A stretch of DNA of 64,000 bases from Rippkaea orientalis PCC 8801 (GCF_000021805.1 NC_011726.1:1178001-1242000), one strand, 5' to 3'. Counted from the stretch's first letter, positions 9,125-19,275 are shown. Numbers and translations are program-made. Notes: a model not told the origin generated them from the letters alone.

Positions 9125-9886
9125 TTACATTGTTCCGCCTAAAAACTCTTCAATTTCGCGATCTTTAAGACTACAGCATTGGGTGGAGACAGAGGAACTT
9201 TTAGAACCAGAAGATCTAACCGCATTGGCCACTAATTCCCAGTCTTTGGGTTGAGCTTGTTTTAATTCTTCTACTTGCCGTTCTAGGGATTCAATACGGT
9301 CTAGCAACAATCGTACCACTTTGGCTTCCGAGTCAGGAAGATTATCATGGGCTAAAGGATTAACGCGCACTCCTGATTGATAGATGATTCTCCCAGGAAT
9401 ACCTACTACAGTACAATCCGACGGAACATCCCTTAGAACGACGGAACCCGCACCAATGCGGACATTATTCCCGATGGAAATATTACCTAAAACCTTAGCA
9501 CCTGCACCAACGACAACATTTTCTCCTAAAGTAGGGTGACGTTTGCCGCTTTCTTTGCCAGTGCCTCCTAGGGTCACTCCTTGATAAATTAGGCTATAGT
9601 TACCAACGATCGCGGTTTCTCCAATCACCACTCCCATACCGTGATCAATAAAGACTCCTCTCCCAATTTGTGCCCCTGGATGAATTTCAATCCCTGTTAA
9701 GAAACGCGCAATATGGGAAATCAGTCGGGGAATAAAAGGAATGCCAAGGCGATATAAGCGATGGGCAAAGCGATGACAGACTAATGCTTGTAAACCAGGA
9801 TAGCAAAAAAGAACCTCTAGCCAATTGCGGGCTGCGGGGTCACGCTCAAAGATGATGCGGAAGTCAGCAATGAGAGAAAATAGCAC
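9125..9886 (-). CDS. cysE: Serine O-acetyltransferase
   Basis: Makes O-acetylserine from serine and acetyl-CoA, the first step of cysteine synthesis. 253 residues: a helical N-terminal domain ([25 protein letters not shown]), then left-handed beta-helix hexapeptide repeats with [19 protein letters not shown] and GVTLGGTG, and a C-terminal tail. The catalytic His-Asp region (FIDHGMG) is present. Start is GTG at 9886 with AGGA upstream; no nearby ATG fits. The tail after the hexapeptides (~70 residues, ending [17 protein letters not shown]) contains the segment that in other CysE proteins docks to cysteine synthase. Confidence 0.95.
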   Translation of the reverse strand: MLFSLIADFRIIFERDPAARNWLEVLFCYPGLQALVCHRFAHRLYRLGIPFIPRLISHIARFLTGIEIHPGAQIGRGVFIDHGMGVVIGETAIVGNYSLIYQGVTLGGTGKESGKRHPTLGENVVVGAGAKVLGNISIGNNVRIGAGSVVLRDVPSDCTVVGIPGRIIYQSGVRVNPLAHDNLPDSEAKVVRLLLDRIESLERQVEELKQAQPKDWELVANAVRSSGSKSSSVSTQCCSLKDREIEEFLGGTM

Positions 9887-10132
9887 CTAGGGTCGTCCTG
9901 TTGAACAATAGGGGTTTCCTTTCTATCCTATCACCTCCGTGGCACTTTGCACCTCAGTTAGTTGGGGAGGGTGGCAGTTGAGGTCTGACTTTAATTATTT
10001 TGAGGATATTCATCTACTCATCTGCTTATTTTATGATGGGTATAGGGCATAACTAAGTTATCCCATGAGAGCATACCTATAACAAACCGTAGTTATAAAC
10101 TCTCTAAGATTTCTATTTTCTTTCCTCATGCC

Positions 10133-11935
10133 ATGAAATCATCTCGAAAGTTTCTTCCTTTAGTTCTCAAGCTTGTTGGCGGTCTCTCTACCCTTTGCTT
10201 GTCCCTAGGAAGTGGTTTAACCTCTTCGGTATTAGCGGCGGAAAAGCTGACTTTTAAACTCGGTCCGTTGCAGCAGACGATCAAAATTGATGATTTAGAA
10301 GCGTTTGCTAAGACAGGAAAATTGTCGGCTGAACTTCAACCCTACCGCTTGATTTTTACCCCCCAAGCTCAGCAAATTTTAGGACAACATATTCAAGTTG
10401 AACCGATGATCGCTGAACGCTTTTTAGAGGATCTTTTGGATAGTGGCGATGGGGATAAATTACTTCAACAAATTAAACAAGCTTTACCAGAGAGTACCCT
10501 ACAACAAGTTAAGGGGGCTTTGCGACTTTTAGTACAACAAACTAAGACCCTAAGTATTATTAATTTTTTACGAATTTATCCGGAAGAAACCCTGACGATT
10601 GATCTGTCTAGCGTAGCCAGTTTAGCGATTCAATTTAATGCGCCTTTTCTCCAAAGTCAGTTGCTTAATTCTCCCTTAGAACAATCTTTGAAGTCTACAA
10701 CACAAACAACCGTTAATCGAACTTTTGATCCAACTAAGACAGGAGAAAAGAGTGTTTATCATAATACTTTAGTTCTTAGCGATCGCAGTCGTAATCGTAA
10801 TATTCCCCTTGATATTTATTACAGCAACCAAACTCAAGGATCATTAGTCGTGATGTCTCACGGTTTTGCGGCAGATCGTCATTTTTTGAGGTATTTAGCC
10901 CGTCATTTAGCGTCCTATGGGTTAACAGTGGTTTCTATCGAACATCCAGGGAGTGATATTAATGCTTTGTTTCAAACATCTGTTGGACTAAAAGTTAGTG
11001 AAATGTTGCCCTCTGCTGAATTTATTGATCGTCCTCAAGATGTCAGTTTTGTGTTAACTCAATTGAGTTTAATTAATCAACAAGAGTCATATTTAAAAGG
11101 AAAATTTAATACTGAAGAAGTGACAATGATTGGACACTCTTTTGGGGGATATACGGCGTTAGCATTAGCAGGAGCCACGGTTAATTTAAAAGCATTACGG
11201 CAATTTTGTCAAGAAATTAGTCCGGTGGGACGTTCCCCGGCAGACTGGTTACAATGCGCTGCTGCTGAACTTCCTTATAGTAGTAGAAGGTTCAAGGACA
11301 GTCGAGTTAAACAGGTTATTGCGTTAAATCCAATTGTTGGCAAGTTATTTGACAATAATCTTTCTCAAATAACAATTCCGACTTTGATTTTATCAGCTTC
11401 TGATGATAGGATTACTCCCACTATTCCCCATCAATTACAACCCTTTAAAGAACTCCCAGATCCGAAATATTTAATAGTCGCTTTTGGAGCTACTCACATG
11501 AGTGCTACAGATTTCAATAATTATACTCCTGATCTGTCTCAAAGTACCTTAGTTCGTGAAGTCATAGGCTCTCAAGCTGAACCCGTAAGACAATTAGTTA
11601 AAGGGGTTAGTTTAGCCTTTATTCAACAGTTAACTTCCCAAGGTTATGAGTATAAATCTTTTCTAACGTCGGGCTATGTTGAGTCTCTTTCTAATGATCA
11701 GATTCGCTTTCGGTTTACTACTCAATTATCCTCCAATATCGAGAGTTTGCTTAAAGTATTAGTTCTGGGACAACAAACCTTGGCAATACATCCTTTACCT
11801 GCAAAAGATATACCTTTAAATCAACTGAAAGACTATTTGTTTTATACTAGGAAAATTTGGGTTGAACCAGAATACTGTACCCTAACAATTAATGATTTAT
11901 TTACGAGTTTGTTAACAAGTTATCTTCATAGTTAA
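10133..11935 (+). CDS. Alpha/beta hydrolase with N-terminal DUF1400, exported
   Basis: 600 residues. A signal peptide (residues 1-~35, ending SSVLAAE) is followed by DUF1400 (about 35-165: LTFKLGPLQQTIKIDDLEAFAKTG), a cyanobacterial domain found fused to dienelactone-hydrolase-like enzymes. The alpha/beta-hydrolase core has SHGFAADRHF (oxyanion region) and the nucleophile elbow GHSFGG near residue 333, with an acid in SASDDRITP and a histidine in FGATHMS. It is probably a periplasmic or outer-membrane esterase or lipase; substrate unknown. Monocistronic. Confidence 0.85.
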   Translation: MKSSRKFLPLVLKLVGGLSTLCLSLGSGLTSSVLAAEKLTFKLGPLQQTIKIDDLEAFAKTGKLSAELQPYRLIFTPQAQQILGQHIQVEPMIAERFLEDLLDSGDGDKLLQQIKQALPESTLQQVKGALRLLVQQTKTLSIINFLRIYPEETLTIDLSSVASLAIQFNAPFLQSQLLNSPLEQSLKSTTQTTVNRTFDPTKTGEKSVYHNTLVLSDRSRNRNIPLDIYYSNQTQGSLVVMSHGFAADRHFLRYLARHLASYGLTVVSIEHPGSDINALFQTSVGLKVSEMLPSAEFIDRPQDVSFVLTQLSLINQQESYLKGKFNTEEVTMIGHSFGGYTALALAGATVNLKALRQFCQEISPVGRSPADWLQCAAAELPYSSRRFKDSRVKQVIALNPIVGKLFDNNLSQITIPTLILSASDDRITPTIPHQLQPFKELPDPKYLIVAFGATHMSATDFNNYTPDLSQSTLVREVIGSQAEPVRQLVKGVSLAFIQQLTSQGYEYKSFLTSGYVESLSNDQIRFRFTTQLSSNIESLLKVLVLGQQTLAIHPLPAKDIPLNQLKDYLFYTRKIWVEPEYCTLTINDLFTSLLTSYLHS

Positions 11936-11974
11936 GGACAGCAATAAGTATTATAATCCCTTGAAACTATCATC

Positions 11975-12508
11975 CTATTTTGATTCAACTAACCGCTTTC
12001 TTAAGGCTTCAGAACGAGCTTTAGCAACCTTATTGTTAGGTTCGTATTTCAAAGTTTGTTCATAGGTTTCTACCGCTTGATTAATCATCTGTTTCTTCTC
12101 ATAAGCGTTAGCCAAATTATTGAGTGCGATCGCATATTCAGGATAAAGTTTAATGGCATCTTTATAATGACGAATCGCGACATCTAATTGTTCTTGAGAA
12201 AAGTAAGCATAGCCCAAAGCATTATAAATTAAAGCCTGATTTTGTGGCTCAACTTTTTTGCTGGCTTTTAACGCTTTTTCAAGCAGTTTGATCGCTTGAA
12301 CAAATAATTTTTTATCTAAATAAAGACTCCCCAACTCATAATAGTCTTGAGCCGTTCCCTGTTCCTTTTGTAACTTGTCTTGAAGTTTAGAAAAGCGAGT
12401 TTCTATACGACGGGTTTTAATAATCTGAAACAGAATAAAAATAGTTAATCCTGTCAAAAAAACAACGATACCAGACAAATAAACAACCGGAAGCATCTCA
12501 TTATTCAT
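11975..12508 (-). CDS. Ycf37-like TPR protein (photosystem I assembly factor)
   Basis: 177 residues. An N-terminal membrane segment (~7-28), a charged linker (RRIETRFSKLQDKLQKEQG) and three TPR units: YELGSLYLDKKLFVQAIKLLEKAL, IYNALGYAYFSQEQLDVAIRHYKDAI and ALNNLANAYEKKQMINQAVETYEQTL. This size, topology and repeat order match cyanobacterial Ycf37, which helps build or stabilise photosystem I trimers (known for Synechocystis). The match is by recognition, not alignment. It lies 33 bp upstream-of-stop from a solute-binding protein gene on the same strand and may be co-transcribed. Confidence 0.65.
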   Translation of the reverse strand: MNNEMLPVVYLSGIVVFLTGLTIFILFQIIKTRRIETRFSKLQDKLQKEQGTAQDYYELGSLYLDKKLFVQAIKLLEKALKASKKVEPQNQALIYNALGYAYFSQEQLDVAIRHYKDAIKLYPEYAIALNNLANAYEKKQMINQAVETYEQTLKYEPNNKVAKARSEALRKRLVESK

Positions 12509-12541
12509 AACACTGACAAACCTCTGATAACTGATTACTGT

Positions 12542-13309
12542 TTAAGGGAGTCCCCAAAAAGCCGCCCGTTCTCGGAGCCAACCGGACTTTTGCCAACGGA
12601 CGATCGCCCGATTGACGCGATCGCGCAAACTAGCATACTGTAATCCTTTGGGCATTACGACCCCTAAAGCTTCTCCCGAAAGACGAACCGGCCATTGACG
12701 ATAGGAAGGATAGTCTTGCACCCATCCCGCCAGAATACTATTATCCCCTGCAAAGGCATCAACTGTCTCATTTTCCAGTAATCTTAAGGCTTCTTCATAG
12801 GAATTAACCCCTACTAATTCAGCTTGGGGAAATTCGGCGCGAATCACCGCGATGGTACTAGAAACCCGAAGAACGGCTATTTTTCCCTTGGCTAATCCTG
12901 CTACCCCCCCTAAATAAGACTGTTTAGTTACTAACCCTGTGCCATCAAGATAATAATAGGGGCTAAAATCCACTAAGCGATTACGCGAAGGAGTGACACT
13001 CACCCGTGCAATAGCCAGATCAACCTCTTGATCAATGACCATCTGTAATCGTTTTTGATTGCTAACGGGCTGAAAAATCACGGCTTGGGGATCTCCGAGT
13101 AATTCTTCGGCTAAACGACGGGCTAAATCGATTTCTAGCCCTTGTAATTCCCCATTTTGATCGGAAAAGCCTAACGGTCGCACATTATCCTTAACAGCGA
13201 CAATCAGTTGGCCTCGCTTGAGAATTTCTTCTAATTCTGCTGACCACGCTGGACTTATTAAAGCCGCGATCAATCCGCTAATTAGCAAACTTGAGAGAAT
13301 TTTTCTCAT
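12542..13309 (-). CDS. Periplasmic solute-binding protein, amino-acid family 3
   Basis: 255 residues with a signal peptide (residues 1-~23, ISPAWSAE) and an SBP_bac_3 fold: LEEILKRGQLIVAVKDNVRPLGFSDQNGELQGLEIDLARRLAEELLG, then VDLAIARVSVTPSRNRLVDFSPYY. These are the standard segments of polar-amino-acid binding proteins. No permease or ATPase gene is adjacent, so it may serve a distant transporter or act as a sensor. Some cyanobacterial members are annotated as glutamine or glutamate binders. Ligand not predictable by eye. Confidence 0.85.
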   Translation of the reverse strand: MRKILSSLLISGLIAALISPAWSAELEEILKRGQLIVAVKDNVRPLGFSDQNGELQGLEIDLARRLAEELLGDPQAVIFQPVSNQKRLQMVIDQEVDLAIARVSVTPSRNRLVDFSPYYYLDGTGLVTKQSYLGGVAGLAKGKIAVLRVSSTIAVIRAEFPQAELVGVNSYEEALRLLENETVDAFAGDNSILAGWVQDYPSYRQWPVRLSGEALGVVMPKGLQYASLRDRVNRAIVRWQKSGWLRERAAFWGLP

Positions 13310-13379
13310 CTAGCAGTCCTATATGAGTTCTGAACACCCATTGTAGAAAAGGCAACAGGGAATAGGCAACAGGCAGAAG

Positions 13380-13428
13380 TCACCAAATCACCAAATCACC
13401 AAGTCACCAAATCACCAAATCACCAAGT
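13380..13428. repeat. Octamer tandem repeat (TCACCAAA)n
   Basis: Six units of TCACCAAA/G; the A/G variant recurs with period 24, so the pattern is a trimer of octamers repeated twice. It lies between the solute-binding protein gene and the diguanylate cyclase gene. Short single AGTCACCAAGTC pieces of the same type are scattered elsewhere (22259, 19150). Confidence 0.85.
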
Positions 13429-13464
13429 CAGAAGTTAATACTTCCCCACTCTCCCCCATCTCCT

Positions 13465-14391
13465 CTAAGGAATGGCTATCACTTGATTGCGGCCTTTCGC
13501 TTTAGCTTGATAAAGAGACTTATCGGCCCGTTGAATCATACCAACCACGGTTTTATCTTCACCGGTGTAAGTGGCCACACCGATACTAGCCGTTAGAGTC
13601 ACGGTATCTTGTTCCAGGGTAAGGGGTTGGGAAGCGATCGCCTCTCGGATGCGTTCAGCAACCTCTAATGCACCTCCCAGAGCGGTTTGAGGTAAAACGA
13701 CGATAAATTCTTCTCCTCCAAACCGTCCAAAGAAATCAACTTCACGCAACCCTAATTTGATAATCTCAACCACCCATTGAATGGCTTTGTCTCCATTGGG
13801 GTGGCCATACTTATCATTAATATTTTTAAAATGATCAACATCAATCATCAACAGGCAAAAGGGAGTCCCATAGCGTAGACTGCGCTGAAATTCTCGTTGA
13901 GCAAATTCTAATAAACAGCGACGATTAGCAATACCCGTTAATTCATCAGTATCGGCTAACTTTTTCATGGTTTGACAGGCTTCTTGCAATTGTTTCTGCA
14001 CTTGCTTGAGTTCTACATGAGTTTTCACCCTTGCTAAAAGTTCAGGAACTTTAAAGGGTTTAGTTACATAGTCTACTGCCCCTTGTTCAAAGGCTTTGAT
14101 GAGATGTTCTTTATCATTGCTTGCGGTTAAAAAAAGGATAGGAATATTAGCTGTAGCTTCATCAGATTTGAGTATTTTACAAACTTCTAATCCATTAATT
14201 TCTGGCATCATTAGATCTAATAGAATCAAATCTGGTTTAACACTTTTAACCCTTTCTAAAGCCTGTTTTCCTCCTATGGCAAAGGTTGTGGCGTAGCCAA
14301 CAGTATCAAGAATTTCGATTAATAATTGGACATTTTTACTAATGTCATCAACCACTAAAATCAGGAACTCTTCGGGTTTAAAAGGTTTCAT
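13465..14391 (-). CDS. Response regulator with diguanylate cyclase output (REC-GGDEF)
   Basis: 308 residues. Receiver domain (~9-125) with the phosphoacceptor Asp in DLILLDLMMPE and the conserved Lys in VTKPF. A short coiled linker (VELKQVQKQLQEACQTMKKL) leads to a GGDEF domain (~145-308) with the active-site signature GGEEF. An RxxD motif (REVD) lies five residues before it, the classic inhibitory I-site. So it should be an active, product-inhibited cyclic-di-GMP synthase controlled by phosphorylation. It follows the hybrid kinase gene by 88 bp on the same strand, which suggests that kinase as its partner. Confidence 0.93.
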   Translation of the reverse strand: MKPFKPEEFLILVVDDISKNVQLLIEILDTVGYATTFAIGGKQALERVKSVKPDLILLDLMMPEINGLEVCKILKSDEATANIPILFLTASNDKEHLIKAFEQGAVDYVTKPFKVPELLARVKTHVELKQVQKQLQEACQTMKKLADTDELTGIANRRCLLEFAQREFQRSLRYGTPFCLLMIDVDHFKNINDKYGHPNGDKAIQWVVEIIKLGLREVDFFGRFGGEEFIVVLPQTALGGALEVAERIREAIASQPLTLEQDTVTLTASIGVATYTGEDKTVVGMIQRADKSLYQAKAKGRNQVIAIP

Positions 14392-14479
14392 AATAAATTA
14401 TGGGTTAGAAAAGAACAAATAATTAAGGATTAACAGTAAATAATGAATTTTTTCCGTTTCCTATCTCTAAGTTTTGACT

Positions 14480-17400
14480 TCATGATAGCGAACGCCGCAA
14501 CTCAGGGAAAGCTGCTACAGTTTTGGATAGTTTTTCCCCATCAAAGTCTTGAATCTGAGTTTCTAAACGGGTAACATAATCGAGCAATATATTACACTGA
14601 TATTCCTCTCCCCATTCTCTCAAATGTTGAGCAAATTGACGCAAATCTTTCATGATCATTGTCTGATGTAAATAAGTCCACACCAACTCTTCTTCCAGAA
14701 GCAGCTTTTCTAAGAGTTCAGGGGATGCAGGCTCATATTCATCAAGTCCCTGCTCTACAGGGGTTTCTATTGTAGAAATTGTCTGTTTAGACCCATTATA
14801 GGGCAAAATATTCTTTAACGTCTCGAATAATTCACTTCTAGAGATCGGTTTGTAGAGACAAGTCACACAAAAAGTTTTGAGCAATTGTTCTTCATCTTTT
14901 TTAGAAGAAGCGGTAATAATAACAATAGGAATATCTTGAGTCAATGGATCTTCTTTAAGAATTTTACTGGACTCAAGCCCATCCATACGAGGCATTCGTA
15001 AATCCATCAAAATAACATCAGGATGATAGAACTGAGCTTGATTAATCGCTTCTATTCCATCTTTTGCTTGTAAAATTCGATGATGAGTATTAGCAAAATA
15101 CCCTTCTATTAACTCCCGATTTGAGATCACATCATCAACCACTAAAATTGTTGCTGAATCGAATTGATTAAAATCAATATTTATTTCTTTTTGTTCTCTT
15201 TGAATATCGTGGGTTTCAGCAAAAGAAACATTAGGAAAATAGAAAGTAAAAGTGCTTCCTTTGCCTAATTGACTTTGTAAGTGAATAGTTCCTCCTAACA
15301 TTTGTGTGAGTCTTCGGGTAATGGTTAATCCTAGTCCAGTTCCTCCATATTTACGGGTGCTTTGCCCTTCGCTTTGAGTAAAGGCATCAAAGATATAATC
15401 CTGTTGTTCGGGAGCAATACCAATCCCTGTATCTTCGACTGAAATGGTTAAACAATAACAATCTGCTTTTGACTGTTGATTGACTAAACGATTGTGATAT
15501 ACATGATCAATTTTTTCTCGATTCTCTGGGAGTTTTTTAGTTGCTTTGACAGCAATTTTTACTGCTCCTTCGTGAGTAAATTTTAAAGCATTTCCCAGAA
15601 CATTAAAAAGAATTTGTCTGAGTCTAACTTCATCAAAAATAATAGTAGACGGAATGTCATCGGCAATAAAAAGTGATAAAGTTACCTTTTTTTTCTGCGC
15701 ATCTTCTACAAAAATTTGATAAATTTCTTCAATTAAGGCTCGTAAATGAATCGGCTCATAGTTAATTTGTAACTTGCCTGAATCAATTTTAGAAAGATCT
15801 AGAATATCATTAATTAAAGCTAGTAAAATTTTGCCACTAGAGGCAATAGAATTAAGATAAGAACGGGAACGAGGGTCATCAATTATCCCTTGTAGTAACT
15901 CACAAAACCCTAAAATAGCATTCATCGGTGTGCGAATTTCATGACTCATATTTGCCAAAAATTCACTTTTAGCTCGGTTTGCAATTTCGGCTGATTCTTT
16001 GGCTTTTCTCAGTGCTTCTTGCGCTTCTTTTTTCTGAGTAATATCGGTAATAGTTCCCACTAACCGCAAGGGATGACCTTCTTGATTTCTGAGACATTTT
16101 CCTTTAGCTTCAATCCAAATATAGTGACCATCACGGTGTTTAATACGATGACTATTTTCATAAACCTCTGTCTTGCCATCTAAATGATTTTGAACATCCT
16201 TAAGAGTCCGGTCTAGATCATCAGGATATACATTGTCTGACCAAGTTGTTAATAAATGGGGTAAAGCATCAGGTTTATAGCCTAAAATCTTCATCCAAAC
16301 TGGAGAATAATATACTTTATTGGTTCGTAAATCCCAATCCCAAATCCCATCATTTGTCCCTGATACGGCTAAATGATAGCGGCTTTCACTTTCTCTTAAA
16401 TCAGCTTCAATTTCTTGCCGTTGGAGAATTTCTTCCGTTAGATTTTGATTAAGTCGTGATAATTCCTCAGTTCTTTCTTCTACCCGTTTTTCTAAGGTAT
16501 TTTTTGTTTCTTGAATTTCTGAAAATTGGTGTTTAAGCGTTGCTGTCATCGTTTGGAAATTATGGGATAAAGTCTCTAATTCTGCTACCTTAGTTTCGAC
16601 TAAAATTTCTTCGGGATCTTGTTGAGCAATCTTCGTAGGTAAATCCGTCGTTATTTTCGCTAATTTTAGGATAGGAAAAGCCATATTTCGGCTGATCAAT
16701 CCTGAGATAAATACTCCCAACAAAGTAATAGCCAACATGACCGATAAATTTTTGACATAGAGGCTTTCTAAAGTGCTAAAGTAAGGAGCTGTAGAAAGGC
16801 GAATAATTAACTTCCAATACAGTCCCTGTTCAAGCTTAACCTCTTTAACATAGAAAGATTTGCGCCAACGGGATACAGCATTTCCTCCAGGAATAATGGG
16901 CAACCATTGTAAAGTGCCAAGACTGCTGTTACGAATTTCACCCCCGGCTTTCCAATCAAAAATTTCTAGGGTTTTTAACTGGTTCTTGCTATCGGCAATC
17001 ACTCGATTTTGCTGATCGACTAAGATAGTTTGGAGATCTAAATTAGGGATATTTTGTTCAAGTAAATGGGTGAGTTGGGTTAAGGCTAAAGATCCGTAAA
17101 CAACCCCCTTCAATTGCTGTTGAGACCCCTGTAAAATAGGCACTTTAATCCCAACGTGAAAATCAGAAGAAGCCCGATCTCGGTGAATATTAGTCATTTC
17201 CGGTTGACGAAGCCTGGCCATTCGTGGTATAGCAAGGATGTTAGAGACATTTGTTCCCACTAAAGCTTGACCCTCTTCATTAACTTCAGGATAAGCCTGA
17301 ATGATTGTTCCTTGGGCATTGGCAATGTAAATATGACCAAAACTAGGAAAGTTCTGTTTAAGCAATTTTAAGGCTGTTTGCAATTGAGGAGCGTCTAAAG

Positions 17401-18112
17401 TGCCGACTTTAACAATTTCCTGTTGGAGCAATTGCAGTCCTCGCAGATAGGGCTGATACCAAAGATAGATATTATGGGTAATAGGAGCAACGACCATCTG
17501 TAATTCCGTTTTGATTTCATTTTCCAGAGAATTGATCAGGTGATTGCTCTGAAAAACTGTTAAAATTAACGACGGAATTAACACAAATGTAACCAATAAA
17601 TTAAAGAGTGTTTGTTGAAAAGATAGTTTGCGAGTTGCTTTTGGACGACCTATCAGACTAGCGAGGGGAAAATAGGTAATAATTAAATTAGCAATAACCG
17701 CGTTAAAAATCCCATTAACCGATTGTTTTAAAACAATTAACCCCGTAGCTAGAGGAGGAAGGTGTACACCAAAATAATAAAAAAAGGCGACCAGAGGCAT
17801 TCCAATAAATAGCCAATAAATGCCATTGAGTAGGACAAAATTGGGATAACGTCGCAGCAAAAGCGCGACAAAAACCGTTTCAGCCGTAAAAACAATCCAG
17901 GCATAGGGGTGTCCCCAGAGAAGATAGGTACAACTACCGCTAATGATTCCCGCCAGAACTCCCCAGAAGAGGCCATAACTGTTTAAAATAATCCAAACAG
18001 CGATCGTACCAAATAGGAAATCTACACCAAAAAAAAGGGTTAATTTCCAATAATTCCCCATAAATGCCCCTACTAACAGTAAGCAGAGGATTAAATAATC
18101 TTTTGCCTTCAC
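14480..18112 (-). CDS. Membrane-bound hybrid sensor histidine kinase
   Basis: 1210 residues, GTG start at 18112. In order: five or six membrane helices (1-~160), another helix (~175-195), a large extracytoplasmic sensor region of Cache type (~200-455), a helix, HAMP and coiled coil (~470-560), PAS (~577-695, DGIWDWDL...DITQKKEAQ), HisKA with the phosphoacceptor His ~722 in MSHEIRTPMN, HATPase with DTGIGIAP and GGTGLGL (~890-930), a receiver domain with Asp ~1035 in ILMDLRMPRMDG, and a C-terminal ~100-residue helical tail. The N-terminal multi-helix block plus a Cache-like loop implies sensing both in the membrane and outside. Ligand unknown. Confidence 0.92.
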   Translation of the reverse strand: MKAKDYLILCLLLVGAFMGNYWKLTLFFGVDFLFGTIAVWIILNSYGLFWGVLAGIISGSCTYLLWGHPYAWIVFTAETVFVALLLRRYPNFVLLNGIYWLFIGMPLVAFFYYFGVHLPPLATGLIVLKQSVNGIFNAVIANLIITYFPLASLIGRPKATRKLSFQQTLFNLLVTFVLIPSLILTVFQSNHLINSLENEIKTELQMVVAPITHNIYLWYQPYLRGLQLLQQEIVKVGTLDAPQLQTALKLLKQNFPSFGHIYIANAQGTIIQAYPEVNEEGQALVGTNVSNILAIPRMARLRQPEMTNIHRDRASSDFHVGIKVPILQGSQQQLKGVVYGSLALTQLTHLLEQNIPNLDLQTILVDQQNRVIADSKNQLKTLEIFDWKAGGEIRNSSLGTLQWLPIIPGGNAVSRWRKSFYVKEVKLEQGLYWKLIIRLSTAPYFSTLESLYVKNLSVMLAITLLGVFISGLISRNMAFPILKLAKITTDLPTKIAQQDPEEILVETKVAELETLSHNFQTMTATLKHQFSEIQETKNTLEKRVEERTEELSRLNQNLTEEILQRQEIEADLRESESRYHLAVSGTNDGIWDWDLRTNKVYYSPVWMKILGYKPDALPHLLTTWSDNVYPDDLDRTLKDVQNHLDGKTEVYENSHRIKHRDGHYIWIEAKGKCLRNQEGHPLRLVGTITDITQKKEAQEALRKAKESAEIANRAKSEFLANMSHEIRTPMNAILGFCELLQGIIDDPRSRSYLNSIASSGKILLALINDILDLSKIDSGKLQINYEPIHLRALIEEIYQIFVEDAQKKKVTLSLFIADDIPSTIIFDEVRLRQILFNVLGNALKFTHEGAVKIAVKATKKLPENREKIDHVYHNRLVNQQSKADCYCLTISVEDTGIGIAPEQQDYIFDAFTQSEGQSTRKYGGTGLGLTITRRLTQMLGGTIHLQSQLGKGSTFTFYFPNVSFAETHDIQREQKEINIDFNQFDSATILVVDDVISNRELIEGYFANTHHRILQAKDGIEAINQAQFYHPDVILMDLRMPRMDGLESSKILKEDPLTQDIPIVIITASSKKDEEQLLKTFCVTCLYKPISRSELFETLKNILPYNGSKQTISTIETPVEQGLDEYEPASPELLEKLLLEEELVWTYLHQTMIMKDLRQFAQHLREWGEEYQCNILLDYVTRLETQIQDFDGEKLSKTVAAFPELRRSLS

Positions 18113-18253
18113 TATCGATGCTAGGGGGTATTCGCTTTCCCCTACTCCCTACTCTAATTATGAAGAGTGTTGATCGGTTTTGACACCATGTTTTGCGAAG
18201 ATAAGAAGCGTGAGGAGTTTTGGATTAGGGAGAGGGAGACTTCTCCCTCCCTA

Positions 18254-18583
18254 TTAGTGATTGTGATGATTATGGGGTTCGGCCTGAATTTCCACCGGAC
18301 CTGCTTGCCACCGTCCTAAATTCACCAGAGACATCGTTTCAACCCCAAAAGAGGCTATCCCCATCGAAACAACTCCCGTGGCAATCGTTCCCATCGCTAC
18401 TGCTCCAAAGGAAATAACCCCCATAGGAACAACACCAATAGCAATAATACCCATAGGAGCAATCCCAATGGAAATATAACCCGTGGGGGTAATGCCCACC
18501 GCAATGAAACTGGTTTTTTGTTGATTACAAAAACCTGTGGGTTGAACGGAAATAAGTTTTTTATCTGCCACTTTCGTTTCCAT
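18254..18583 (-). CDS. Small glycine-repeat protein with His-rich tail
   Basis: 109 residues. After ~28 polar residues the protein is a decapeptide-like repeat with a glycine about every fifth position: IGIAPMGIIAIGVV, PMGVISFGAVAMG, TIATGVVSMGIASFG. It ends in EPHNHHNH. There are no charged residues between ~40 and ~85, so the repeat block is either a compact beta-solenoid or membrane-inserted. The terminal histidines could bind metal. I do not recognise a named family. Codon use is like its neighbours. Confidence 0.65.
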   Translation of the reverse strand: METKVADKKLISVQPTGFCNQQKTSFIAVGITPTGYISIGIAPMGIIAIGVVPMGVISFGAVAMGTIATGVVSMGIASFGVETMSLVNLGRWQAGPVEIQAEPHNHHNH

Positions 18584-18790
18584 GAGCAGTTGATCTAGCG
18601 TATTTTAAAAGCAACTTATCATATCGAGAACCCTTGCCCTTGGTCAAAAGACAAGCTGTCAAACTTTTAGGACAGAGAATGGGGAACGGGCAATCGGCAA
18701 TAAATAGAGAAAAACGAAATATTTTGATTGGAGAGCACAAACTTATTTAAGATGAAGAAGAGAAACTCGGAAATAGATAAAGGAACAAGA

Positions 18791-19159
18791 ATGACGCAAC
18801 AAACCCAATTAAACGAGACTGATTCTTTATCTAAACAAGAGGACAGCCCCTTGTCAGAACGTCTTCAAGAGATTGTCACAGTAGTACAGTCCATCGCCTT
18901 TGACTGTAATGGTGATACCCAAAATTTACTTTCTTTACTCCGTACCTTAGAGAGTCTGCACCGACAAATTCGCTGCGAACTCTTTGAACCGTCCTTACCC
19001 GATACTCGCAATACCCTCTATGAACTTCTCAAAGATATGGAGGAAACGGGAGGTTGGCCCTACATTGAACGGATGAAACTTCAGAAATTGCTGGAGAACG
19101 TCTCTACCCAAGCAACTCCTCACAATGAACCATCAGAGGCAACAGGTAGAAGTCACTAA
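18791..19159 (+). CDS. Conserved hypothetical cyanobacterial protein
   Basis: 122 residues from the ATG preceded by AAAGGAACAAGA, a good Shine-Dalgarno; upstream in-frame TTG and ATG codons at 18728 and 18752 lack one. Mostly helical: LSERLQEIVTVVQSIAFDCNGDTQNLLSLLRTLESLHRQI and FEPSLPDTRNTLYELLKDMEETGGWPYIERMKLQKLLENV. I recall similar proteins in other cyanobacteria but no function. It lies just upstream of thf1 on the same strand, with a 116-bp gap. Confidence 0.75.
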   Translation: MTQQTQLNETDSLSKQEDSPLSERLQEIVTVVQSIAFDCNGDTQNLLSLLRTLESLHRQIRCELFEPSLPDTRNTLYELLKDMEETGGWPYIERMKLQKLLENVSTQATPHNEPSEATGRSH

Positions 19160-19275
19160 GTCAGCAGTCACAATTTGCTCCCCCTCTGTGCACCTTTTGC
19201 AATACTTGGCAAAGAAGTCTTTCCAGGGGACAATAGATTATGTAACTATAATTAAATTAAATTTAAGTTTGTTTT

